Below are positions 1 through 7,322 of a stretch of 64,000 bases of DNA, in pieces. The position numbers were made by a program, and so were the translations under genes. A model generated the notes under the pieces. The model had not been told where the DNA came from, made no database searches, and was given only the letters and a program-made list of their open reading frames with translations. Source of the stretch: CAVQZA01 sp963718355 (GTDB lineage Bacteria; Actinomycetota; Thermoleophilia; Gaiellales; Gaiellaceae); NCBI GenBank assembly GCA_963718355.1, contig CAVQZA010000004.1, positions 62,001 through 126,000 on the forward strand, given 5' to 3'. Numbering within the stretch: position 1 is the stretch's first letter; each line of letters begins with the position of its first letter.

Positions 1-1
1 G

Positions 2-217
2 ACCCAGAAGAGGTCGGTGCTGACCGGCACGATCACGCTCCCTCAGGCCGGCGGCAAGACGAACATCAAGGGCTCCATCCGTGGCAGCACGATCAACTTC
101 GGCACCGTCGGCAACGGCACCGCGATCACCTACATGGGCACGGTGTCCGGCAGCTCGATGTCAGGCCACTATCAGACCCCCGGAGGCGGAGGCCCGTGGA
201 GCGCCCACAAGAACTAG
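2..217 (+). CDS. C-terminal end of an unrecognised Gly/Ser/Thr-rich protein (cut by window start)
   Basis: An open frame enters from the left edge and stops with TAG at 215-217; the true start lies outside the window. The visible ~71 residues are rich in Gly, Thr and Ser, with alternating hydrophobic residues (GTITL, INFGTV, ITYMGTV) that suggest short beta strands. The end reads SGSSMSGHYQTPGGGGPWSA, a pattern common in small secreted beta-rich domains. There is no catalytic motif and I do not recognise the family. The 186 bp that follow, up to the repeat module at 404, hold nothing I can identify. Confidence 0.5.
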   Translation, partial: TQKRSVLTGTITLPQAGGKTNIKGSIRGSTINFGTVGNGTAITYMGTVSGSSMSGHYQTPGGGGPWSAHKN

Positions 218-403
218 GGACGTTCGGCCTCTCCGCGAGCTCGAACTGCGCCCACGATCTTGCTCGGGCGCCGCTCAACCGATGCCTCCTCTCAGAGGCG
301 GGCTAAACATGGTGTGATACAGCGGCGGGTGCGCGGTGGCTCGCAGTGCCACTCGCACAGCGATCAGGCCATCGGTTGCGCGGCTCGCTCAACGCCGTTG
401 TCG

Positions 404-609
404 GAATTGGCGAGATTCCGACGCCAGGTTGACGCCAGGTTGCGCGGATCTCACGCGAGACCGTGCCCAGTAGCCACCACGGCCGGTGCGGCTTAGTCGC
501 TGTATTCATGCGACATCCGGCGCAAACCGTCGTCAGCCGTCGCGCCCCGATCACGGCTCTTCGCGGCTTTGCAAGCCGGAGGTCACCGGTTCGATCCCGG
601 TACGCTCCA
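404..609 (+). repeat. Repeat module copy 1: conserved leader joined to a tRNA-Ala 3' half
   Basis: This 206 bp is collinear with 21025-21232. The first ~44 bp differ at about one position and contain a tandem 11-mer, GACGCCAGGTT, repeated twice (420-441). A divergent stretch follows, then a second conserved block (about 484-534) with a perfect inverted repeat GTCGC-N9-GCGAC at 496-514. The module ends in the anticodon, T-arm and acceptor 3' strand of a tRNA. No 5' tRNA half or D-arm is visible. The layout (tandem arm-type repeats, then a tRNA 3' end) resembles one junction of a tyrosine-integrase attachment site, but no integrase is present, so that reading is inference. Confidence 0.7.
563..609 (+). 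other. tRNA-Ala(TGC) 3'-half remnant
   Basis: A stem CGGC/GCCG encloses the loop TTTGCAA with anticodon TGC at 570-572. A variable loop, a perfect T-arm (ACCGG-TTCGATC-CCGGT, about 585-601), the acceptor strand ACGCTCC and discriminator A at 609 follow. The matching 5' acceptor strand GGAGCGT and a D-arm are absent upstream, and TCA rather than CCA follows. It is therefore a fragment, not a functional tRNA gene. Tyrosine integrases typically recombine in tRNA 3' halves and leave such pieces. Confidence 0.7.
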
Positions 610-674
610 TCAAGAAAGCCCTGCTCACGCAGGCTCTCGCGTGGCTTCGAAGGGTTTCGATAGGCGCCGATCTG

Positions 675-688
675 CGAACATATGTTCG
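675..688. promoter_or_regulatory. LexA (SOS) box at dinB
   Basis: CGAACATATGTTCG is a perfect 14-bp palindrome and an exact match to the Gram-positive/actinobacterial LexA consensus CGAAC-N4-GTTCG. It covers a possible ATG at 682, so the useful dinB start is probably ATG 691. TATGTT at 681-686, inside the box, could be the -10 element, so LexA binding would block RNA polymerase directly and the mRNA would be nearly leaderless. Confidence 0.85.
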
Positions 689-690
689 TA

Positions 691-1878
691 ATGACCGGGG
701 CGACGATCTTGCACGCCGACGTGGACTCGTTCTTCGCGTCGGTCGAGCAGCGTGACGATCCGCGTCTGCGCGGGCGGCCGGTGATCGTCGGGGCTGGAGT
801 CGTGCTCGCCGCCAGCTACGAGGCGAAGGCCTACGGCGTGGTGACCGCGATGGGCGGCGCCCGGGCCCGGCGGCTGTGTCCTGACGCGATTGTCGTCTCG
901 CCGCGTATGCCGGCCTACGCCGAGGCGAGCAGGGCGATGTTCCGCGTCTTCGACGATGCGTGCCCGTTCGTCGAAGGGCTCTCGATCGACGAGGCGTTCC
1001 TCGACGTGCGCGGGATGGAGCGGATCGCGGGCACACCAACCGAGATCGCCGTCCGACTGCGGCACGATGTCCGCGAGCGCGTCGGCCTGCCGATCACGGT
1101 TGGCATCGCCCGGACGAAGTTCCTCGCCAAGGTCGCGAGCGGGGTGGCCAAGCCCGACGGCCTGCTCCTCGTGGAACCCGACCGCGAGGTGGCCTTCCTC
1201 CATCCGCTCCCCGTCGAGAGGTTGTGGGGCGTTGGTCCCGTGACCGCGCGCAAGCTGCGCGACCAGGGAATCGCGAAGGTCGGCGAGATCGCCGGGCTCT
1301 CGGAGGCGACACTGGTGTCGCTGCTCGGCCGTGCCTCGGGGCGGCACCTCCACGCGCTCGCCCACAACCGCGATCCCCGGCCGGTGTAAGCGCGTCGCCG
1401 CCGCCGCTCGGTCGGGGCCCAGCGGGCGCTCGGTCGCTCGTCGAGATCGCCCGCCGATCTCGACGCGACGGTCGTCGCACTGGTCGACCGCGTCACGAGG
1501 AGAATGCGCGCCGGCGGTAGGGTCGGTCGCACCGTGGCGCTCCGTCTGCGCTTCGGCGACTTCTCCCGGGCGACACGGTCGCGCACTCTGCCCCGGGCGA
1601 CCGCGCAGACCGAGACTGTCCTCTCGGCGGCGCGCGAGTTGCTCGCGACTGCGATGCCGATGATCGAGCACCGGGGCATCACCCTCGTCGGAGTCGCCGT
1701 CGCGAACCTCGTCGACAACGGCGCCGTCCAGCTGATGCTGCCGATCGACCTCTGCGAGGGCGAGGCGCTCGACGCCGCCCTCGACGCGATCCGTGCGCGG
1801 TTCGGCATGACAGCGATCACCCGCGCTGTGCTGCTCGGCCGCAATCCCGGCATCTCGATGCCCCAGCTCCCGGACTAG
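691..1878 (+). pseudogene. dinB: DNA polymerase IV (Y-family), interrupted by an in-frame TAA
   Basis: This is the translesion DNA polymerase of the SOS response. Residues 1-232 form the catalytic core: HADVDSFF with metal-binding D10/D12, SIDEAF with D100/E101, then VGIARTKFLAKVAS and the helix-hairpin-helix WGVGP. After DPRPV a TAA occurs at 1387-1389. The same frame then continues without a break through RRRRRSVGAQRALG and a normal little-finger domain (VGRTVALRLRFGDFSRATRS) to the stop at 1876-1878. Reading through gives about 395 codons, the normal family length. One substitution (for example CAA or GAA to TAA) or a base-call error explains it; no frameshift is needed. As read, the product lacks the little finger that binds DNA and the beta clamp. 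It sits directly under a LexA box. Confidence 0.85.
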
Positions 1879-1896
1879 CAGGGCAACCGGGGCGGG

Positions 1897-3012
1897 TCAC
1901 CTTGAAGCGACTGTTGCGGCGGGCCTGCGTCCGACTTTCCACGTCGCGGCGGAGAGTAGGCCGAGCGCGATCATCGGGACGATGGTGAGGAAGCGATAGA
2001 TCAGGGTCGCGGCGACCGCCTCGGGACTACTGGCGCCGAAGGCGACAAGCGCCCCCGTCAGGCCGAGCTCGACGAAGCCGATGCCGCCCGGCGTGATCGG
2101 AATCGAGCCGAGCACGCGCGCAAGTGCCCAGGCGGCGAACGCTTCCACGACCGTTACGTGGCCTCGCGGGATGCCGACGGCCCGGAGCGAGGCGAGTAGC
2201 ACGATGAACACGGTCAGGTGGTTCGCGAGGGTGCCGACGGTGAGGAACGCCCAGCGGCGCCGGATCAACTCGACCGCCTCTTCGCGGAACCGGGCGAACG
2301 CCTCGCCGTTCCATTTGACCGGAGCCTTGTGGAACAGGCCCTTGAACCAGTTCGCCGTGCGCGCTGCGCGGTCGCCCAGTGTGCGCGCGAGCCGCTCGCT
2401 GGTGAGACCCACCGAGAAGCCGACCACGAGCACCGCGAAGACCGCCAGCGCGATCATCGCGACCAGCTCGACGGTCCTGTTGCGGCCGCCCTCGGCGACC
2501 ATTCCAGCGACGGCGATGATCGGTACGCCGAGGATCACGAGTTGGTTCCAGACGCTCGTCACCGCGACGGCGAGGCCGACTGGGCGCCCCTCGAAGCCCC
2601 ACGCCTTCAGCATCGTGAACGAGGTCGCCATTCCTACTGCGGGGCCACCCGGCGCGACCGCTGAGAGCGCCGTCGACGCGAGGGTCACGCGCGTGCCGTG
2701 CTGGTAGCTCAGACCCGGCAGCGCGGCCATCCAGGGCGGGGCATACGTCCCGATGTCGAGACAGACAGCGCCGACGAGAACAAGGATCCACTGCCAGGAC
2801 AGCCCCTTCACGACGCCCCAGACCTCGCCGTAGTCGGCGATCTTCGGAAGCGCGAACGCGAACACCACGGCGATCACGGCGACCGAGGCGGCGATCGCGA
2901 GGATCCGGCCCCAGCCCGTGCGCTTCCGCTTCGCCGCCTCGTCGAGCTCGACTTGGACGAGCTCGTCCTCCGGGTCCTTCGCTAGCCCAGCTTGAATCTC
3001 GGCCGACGTCAT
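1897..3012 (-). CDS. LPG-synthase transmembrane-region (UPF0104/YbhN-like) membrane protein
   Basis: A 371-residue integral membrane protein. A charged N-terminus (about residues 1-33) precedes the first membrane segment, with about seven more hydrophobic segments after it. Near residue 308 is ITPGGIGFVELG, the P-G-G-x-G-x-x-E signature of the flippase-like domain found in the membrane half of MprF. No aminoacyl-transferase half is present, so it is a stand-alone membrane unit whose substrate is unknown. It is divergent from a second member of the same superfamily (3117-4214); the paired arrangement suggests related roles in envelope lipid handling. A fragment matching its 3' end recurs at 40973-41015. 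Confidence 0.8.
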   Translation of the reverse strand: MTSAEIQAGLAKDPEDELVQVELDEAAKRKRTGWGRILAIAASVAVIAVVFAFALPKIADYGEVWGVVKGLSWQWILVLVGAVCLDIGTYAPPWMAALPGLSYQHGTRVTLASTALSAVAPGGPAVGMATSFTMLKAWGFEGRPVGLAVAVTSVWNQLVILGVPIIAVAGMVAEGGRNRTVELVAMIALAVFAVLVVGFSVGLTSERLARTLGDRAARTANWFKGLFHKAPVKWNGEAFARFREEAVELIRRRWAFLTVGTLANHLTVFIVLLASLRAVGIPRGHVTVVEAFAAWALARVLGSIPITPGGIGFVELGLTGALVAFGASSPEAVAATLIYRFLTIVPMIALGLLSAATWKVGRRPAATVASR

Positions 3013-3116
3013 CCCGCCCGAGTATGACGCCGCGCAGGGCGCGGCAGGTGCGCGACGAATGTGAACGTGCGAGTATCGGCCGCCATCTGCATCCGAGGGA
3101 CGACAAGCGAGCTAGT

Positions 3117-4214
3117 GTGAGCGACGCCGCGACTACGAGCAGTGCCGAGCCCGTCGGACCGACCACGGGCAGTCGCGTTCGCCGGATTCTGATCATCGTC
3201 GGGGCTGTGATCTGCGCTGCCGCGTTCGCGAGCCTCGTCGGCTGGGACCTCCGCGGCTGGTTCAGCGACCTCTGGCAGACGCTCACGAGCATCTCGGTCG
3301 AGTACATCGTCGCCGCCGTCATCGCGATGATCGTCCAGACCACGGCGACGGCTTTCGCCTGGTTCTCGATCCTCCGCTACGCCTACCCGGGCGAGGTGCG
3401 CTGGATGCAAGTGCTCGCCGCCTACGCAGCCTGCGTCGCGATGAACAACATCCTGCCCGCGAACCTGGGCACGATCGTGATGTTCATCATGCTGATCACG
3501 GTGATCGCGTCCGCGACCTTCGCCGGCATGCTCGGCGGCTTCATGGTGCAGAAGATCTTCTTCGTGCTCGCGGGCGGCTTTGTCTACCTGTACCTCTTCC
3601 TCTCCGTTCCCGAGTCGTTCGACATCGACTTCTCGTGGATCAAGGAACATCCCTTGACGGTCGTGATTCTCCTCGGCTCGGGCGCGATCGTGATCTACCT
3701 GATGGTGCGCCAGTTCTGGCCGAAGGTCGTCAAGTGGTGGGACGAGGCGAAGGAGGGAGGCCAGATCCTCGCGCGGCCCGGTGCCTACTTCGGGCGGGTG
3801 TTCTTCCCCGAGTTCGTCGCGTGGGTCGCGAGCCTGTGCGTCGTCGGGATCTTCCTTGCCGCCTACTCGATCCCCGTCACCTTCCATTCCGTCATGTCGG
3901 TGGTCGGGAGCAACTCGATCTCCAACACGGTCGCGGTGACTCCGGGCGGCGCGGGGGTCAACCAGGCCTTCAACGCCGCGGCTCTGAGCGGCGTCACAGA
4001 CTCGCAGACGGCGACCGCCTACTCGATTGCGCAGCAGTTGATCTCGACGGCCTGGTCGATCCTCTTCGCCCTCGTCCTCATGATCTGGGTGTTCGGCTGG
4101 GGCGGCGGTAAGACGCTCGTCCAGCAGTCGTACGAAGAGGCGAAGAGGAAGGCGGAGGAGCAGAAGGCCAAGAAGGCCGCCGATCACGGCGGCTCGCCGG
4201 CAGCACTCTCCTGA
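3117..4214 (+). CDS. Second LPG-synthase-TM/flippase-like membrane protein
   Basis: 365 residues from GTG 3117 (VSDAATTSSAEP). A longer frame opens at 3024, but starting there would leave only 11 bp before the divergent neighbour and add an Arg/His-rich stretch of poor coding character. About eight membrane helices follow a short cytoplasmic N-terminus. TPGGAGVNQAFN, near residue 278, is the superfamily P-G-G-x-G motif, with N where the neighbour has the acidic residue. The C-terminus is Lys/Glu-rich and probably cytoplasmic. Its stop directly abuts the convergent gene at 4215. Substrate unknown. Confidence 0.75.
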   Translation: MSDAATTSSAEPVGPTTGSRVRRILIIVGAVICAAAFASLVGWDLRGWFSDLWQTLTSISVEYIVAAVIAMIVQTTATAFAWFSILRYAYPGEVRWMQVLAAYAACVAMNNILPANLGTIVMFIMLITVIASATFAGMLGGFMVQKIFFVLAGGFVYLYLFLSVPESFDIDFSWIKEHPLTVVILLGSGAIVIYLMVRQFWPKVVKWWDEAKEGGQILARPGAYFGRVFFPEFVAWVASLCVVGIFLAAYSIPVTFHSVMSVVGSNSISNTVAVTPGGAGVNQAFNAAALSGVTDSQTATAYSIAQQLISTAWSILFALVLMIWVFGWGGGKTLVQQSYEEAKRKAEEQKAKKAADHGGSPAALS

Positions 4215-5408
4215 TCAGGTAGCCGGCTGGGGCGCGTCTCCCGGAGGTGACTCAGCTGCTGCCTGCTTCCGTGCCCGCGCTTCCCCGATCTCGCGCGCGA
4301 CGTGCACGCCTGCCGAGAGGAGCGGCGCCGCCACGATCATCCCGATCATCCCGAACAGCGCCCCCGCGGAGATCGTCACGATCAGCACCGCGAGTGGATC
4401 GAGGTCGAGCGCGGCGCCGAAGGCGAGCGGTTGGAATAGGTTCTGCAGGAAGCCGTTCGCGAGGATCACGATCACGAGCATGATCAACGCCGTCTGTGTC
4501 CCCTGCGAGCCGAGGGCGAGCAGCACGGCGAACGCACCGGCGATGAACGCGCCGAGGTACGGGATGTAGGCGGTGACGAAGGTGACGATCGCGATCGTGC
4601 CGGCGAGAGGGACGCCCAGGATCAAGGCCCCGAGGCCGACGATCGTGGCGTTGAAGGCCGCGACGAACGTGACGCCCAGGAAGTAGCGCCGCATCGCGCG
4701 CATGATGTTGTTCGTGATCAGGGTCGCGAGCTCGACCGGGAGACCGAGGTGACGGTCGAACCAGCGCTTGATCGACGGCCCGCCCTTCAGCAGGAAGAAG
4801 ATGCTGAAGCCCGTGAACGTGAGGAAGAATATCAGCGAGGTGAGGCTGCGGATCCCGCTTGCGAGTCCCTGCAGCGCCGTGCCGCCCGAGCCGGAGATCG
4901 CGTGCGTCACGTCGTGCTTGCCCCCGGTGGTGCTGTTCGCGCCCGTGTCGTTGAACCACTTCGCGATCGTGTCGAGCGAGTCCGTGAGCGTGCTCTTGAT
5001 CTGTGCCGACTGATCGGCGATCCCGGCGATCACGAGCCACACGACCACGATCACGATCGCGATCACGCCGACGAGGACGATGGCGGCACCGCCTGCGCGC
5101 GGAACGTGGTGCCGCTGAAGCCTGCTCACGAGAGGCGCGGCGACGATTGCGACGACCGCGCCGACCGCGACCGGATCCGTGATTGTCGAGGTGAGGCCCA
5201 GGATCCAGACGACGCCGACGAGCAGAGCGAGCAAGCCGACGAGGAACCACGCCATGAAACCGAGGTCGCGGAGCCAGGACGGCGGCTTGAACACGCGCTC
5301 GAAATGACGCGGCTCAAGGGGCCCCGGCTCCGTCGCCCGTACCTCCTGCGCCGCTGGCTCGGGCTCTCGTCGACCAAACAGCCTCAAGCGTTCAACGCTA
5401 GCCCTCAC
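4215..5408 (-). CDS. AI-2E/PerM-family transporter
   Basis: A 397-residue protein from GTG at 5408. A ~45-residue charged N-terminus precedes the first two helices (residues ~50-95). A loop of about 100 residues follows (IADQSAQIKSTLTDSLDTI and on), then five to six more helices. This two-plus-many helix layout with a central extracytoplasmic loop, and motifs such as GVPLAGTIAIVTFVTAYIPY and PLLSAGVHVAREI, are typical of the AI-2E exporter family (TqsA/YdiK/PerM). Members export AI-2 or act as Na+/H+ antiporters; the substrate here is unknown. It is convergent with 3117-4214. Confidence 0.8.
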   Translation of the reverse strand: MRASVERLRLFGRREPEPAAQEVRATEPGPLEPRHFERVFKPPSWLRDLGFMAWFLVGLLALLVGVVWILGLTSTITDPVAVGAVVAIVAAPLVSRLQRHHVPRAGGAAIVLVGVIAIVIVVVWLVIAGIADQSAQIKSTLTDSLDTIAKWFNDTGANSTTGGKHDVTHAISGSGGTALQGLASGIRSLTSLIFFLTFTGFSIFFLLKGGPSIKRWFDRHLGLPVELATLITNNIMRAMRRYFLGVTFVAAFNATIVGLGALILGVPLAGTIAIVTFVTAYIPYLGAFIAGAFAVLLALGSQGTQTALIMLVIVILANGFLQNLFQPLAFGAALDLDPLAVLIVTISAGALFGMIGMIVAAPLLSAGVHVAREIGEARARKQAAAESPPGDAPQPAT

Positions 5409-5448
5409 CTCGGACGGCGGCGGCCGTCACTCTCTACCATCCGGTGCT

Positions 5449-6825
5449 ATGAGCGACCAGGCAGAGACACGAGGGCCCGAACCGGCGAGGCCCGGGCGCG
5501 TCAGGCGCTGGTGGCGGCCCGCCCTCGCGATTCTCGGGCTTCTCTTCGCGGCGTTCTTCTACCTCGTCTACCACCAGGTGCTGCTGATCGAGCAGAAGCC
5601 GAGCTGGCCGCCGACGGCGAGCGCGATCACCTCCGCGGGCGCGCAGCTGGCCACGCAGCGGTTCGTGGCGCGGTCGGACCCGAAGCCTGCCGACGTCGGG
5701 ATGCCCTACGCCTGGTCGACGGCCGCGACGATCGAGCCGTGGCCCGAGGGGAAGAACTTCTTCCCGCGGATCTTCGCCGACATCGAGCAGGCGCACTCCT
5801 CGGTGCACATCCTCATGTTCGGGTGGCGTGAAGGGGAGATCGGCACCAAGCTCGCCGACCTCCTAGTGCAGAAGATGAAGCAGGGCGTCGAGGTGCGGAT
5901 CATCGTCGACGGCCAGGGCAGCCAGGTCTTCGGGCCGGCGGGGCCGATGTTCACCCGGCTGGCCGACGCCGGGGCCCAGATCGTGGTCAACGACCTGCTC
6001 CCGTGGGACGAGGACGGCCTGTATCCCGACCACCGTCACTTCGACTGGACACAGGACGACGTCGGCCACGCCGACCATCGCAAGCTCTACGTGATCGACG
6101 GCACCGTCGCGTGGACCGGCGGCGCCGGAATCGAGGACCACTTCGCGAACGGCAAGTTCCACGACGTGATGGTGCGGGTGACCGGCAACGTCGTGCGCCA
6201 GGCACAGGCGCTCTTCCTGATGAGCTTCCGCGGCCACGGCGGTCCGCTGCCTGCGGATCTCTCCCGGTACTTCCCGGCGCAGCCGGATCCCGGCACGATC
6301 CCGATCGCGCTCCTCCAGGTCGCGCCTGGAGGATTCCAGTCCGCGACCCAGGCGATCCGCGAGCTGATCGACCACGCGAGGACGCGCCTCGACATCATGA
6401 ATCCGTACTTCACCGACGCGGACATGATCCAGCGCGTGATCGCAGCCGCCAAACGCGGCGTGAAGGTGCGAATCGTCGTCTCGCAGACGTCGAACAACCC
6501 GCAGGCGACGGCGGCGTTCAAGCGCCACTACCGCGCCCTGATCCACGCCGGCGCGGAGATCTGGGAGTACCCCGGCGCGGTCGTTCACGCGAAGCTGATC
6601 GTCGCCGACGACACCGTCGTCTTCGGAACGGTCAACTTCGACGCCTGGGCGCTCTACCGGAACTACGAGGTCGCGATGATGGCCCGGAGCGCCGCCACCG
6701 CGACGCTCTTCGAGGAACGCGTCTTCGGCCCGGACATCGCGAAGTCGCACCCGGGCACGCCGCCGGGCAGCCTCGGTGCCCGCCTCAAGGGCTGGCTCTG
6801 GGACAAGCTCGCCTACTTCCTCTAG
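5449..6825 (+). CDS. Phospholipase D family protein (cardiolipin-synthase-like)
   Basis: 458 residues with an N-terminal membrane anchor (about residues 24-42) and two HKD motifs. These are HRKLYVID starting at H210, followed by GTVAWTGGAG, and HAKLIVAD starting at H380, followed by GTVNFD. Two HxKx4D motifs make the bilobal active site that carries out phosphatidyl transfer or phosphodiester hydrolysis. Length and single anchor resemble bacterial ClsB/ClsC-type cardiolipin synthases more than secreted PLDs, but the substrate cannot be read from sequence. It overlaps the convergent gene at 6822 by 4 bp. Confidence 0.85.
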   Translation: MSDQAETRGPEPARPGRVRRWWRPALAILGLLFAAFFYLVYHQVLLIEQKPSWPPTASAITSAGAQLATQRFVARSDPKPADVGMPYAWSTAATIEPWPEGKNFFPRIFADIEQAHSSVHILMFGWREGEIGTKLADLLVQKMKQGVEVRIIVDGQGSQVFGPAGPMFTRLADAGAQIVVNDLLPWDEDGLYPDHRHFDWTQDDVGHADHRKLYVIDGTVAWTGGAGIEDHFANGKFHDVMVRVTGNVVRQAQALFLMSFRGHGGPLPADLSRYFPAQPDPGTIPIALLQVAPGGFQSATQAIRELIDHARTRLDIMNPYFTDADMIQRVIAAAKRGVKVRIVVSQTSNNPQATAAFKRHYRALIHAGAEIWEYPGAVVHAKLIVADDTVVFGTVNFDAWALYRNYEVAMMARSAATATLFEERVFGPDIAKSHPGTPPGSLGARLKGWLWDKLAYFL

Positions 6826-7256
6826 GCGACGGCCGCAGTCGGCCGCACTCGCCGAACAGCGGCGAGGACCGCGGCGCCGACGAGCACGGCTGACGCTGCG
6901 ACGGTCAGCCAGACGCCCCAGCCGGAGCTCCCGCCGAGGACATCTCCATCGTTCACGATGTCGTGGACCGCCGCGGAGATCATCACCGACGCGGAGCCGA
7001 GCACCGTGACGATCCCGAGCCAGGAGCCGCGAGAGAACGCTCCAACGCCGGCGAGCGCAATCAGCGCGAAGATGATCACCAGCCAGCCGTTGTTCGGCCC
7101 GCCGAACCCGTCGAGCGAGACCGGCCCCGCGTTCCGCCACGTCCCGAACACCCCGGCGATCGCGAGCACGATCGCGGCCCGGCAGATCCAGCCGAGAGGA
7201 CGGCCGAAGATGCGCGCGAACGTCGGACCCGGCGGCTCGTCTGCGATCGCCGACAT
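6822..7256 (-). CDS. Small four-helix membrane protein of unknown function
   Basis: 144 residues from ATG 7256. Four hydrophobic segments (about residues 24-42, 58-75, 82-98 and 113-135) are joined by short loops, with a basic C-terminal end (VRRVRP). No motif I recognise. The 66 bp to the divergent gene at 7323 should hold both promoters. Confidence 0.6.
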   Translation of the reverse strand: MSAIADEPPGPTFARIFGRPLGWICRAAIVLAIAGVFGTWRNAGPVSLDGFGGPNNGWLVIIFALIALAGVGAFSRGSWLGIVTVLGSASVMISAAVHDIVNDGDVLGGSSGWGVWLTVAASAVLVGAAVLAAVRRVRPTAAVA

Positions 7257-7322
7257 ATCGCGATGCTAGCGCCGCCCGGGCTGCGACGTGCCGTCGCCCG
7301 CCGCGGATAGCCTTCGGCGCGG

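Noticed and set aside
420..441. CRISPR-like repeat
   Set aside because: Only two copies of an 11-mer without spacers, and no cas genes; a paired arm-type site is a better description.
563..609. Complete tRNA-Ala gene
   Set aside because: There is no 5' acceptor strand GGAGCGT, no D-arm and no CCA; only the 3' half is present.
551..1039. Minus-strand ORF starting in the tRNA remnant (ERTGIEPVTSGLQS)
   Set aside because: This peptide is the well-known artefact of translating the antisense of a tRNA 3' half. The rest lies antisense to dinB.
3024..3116. N-terminal extension of the second LPG-TM protein
   Set aside because: It is Arg/His-rich and reaches into the promoter of the divergent gene. 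GTG 3117 gives a normal N-terminus.
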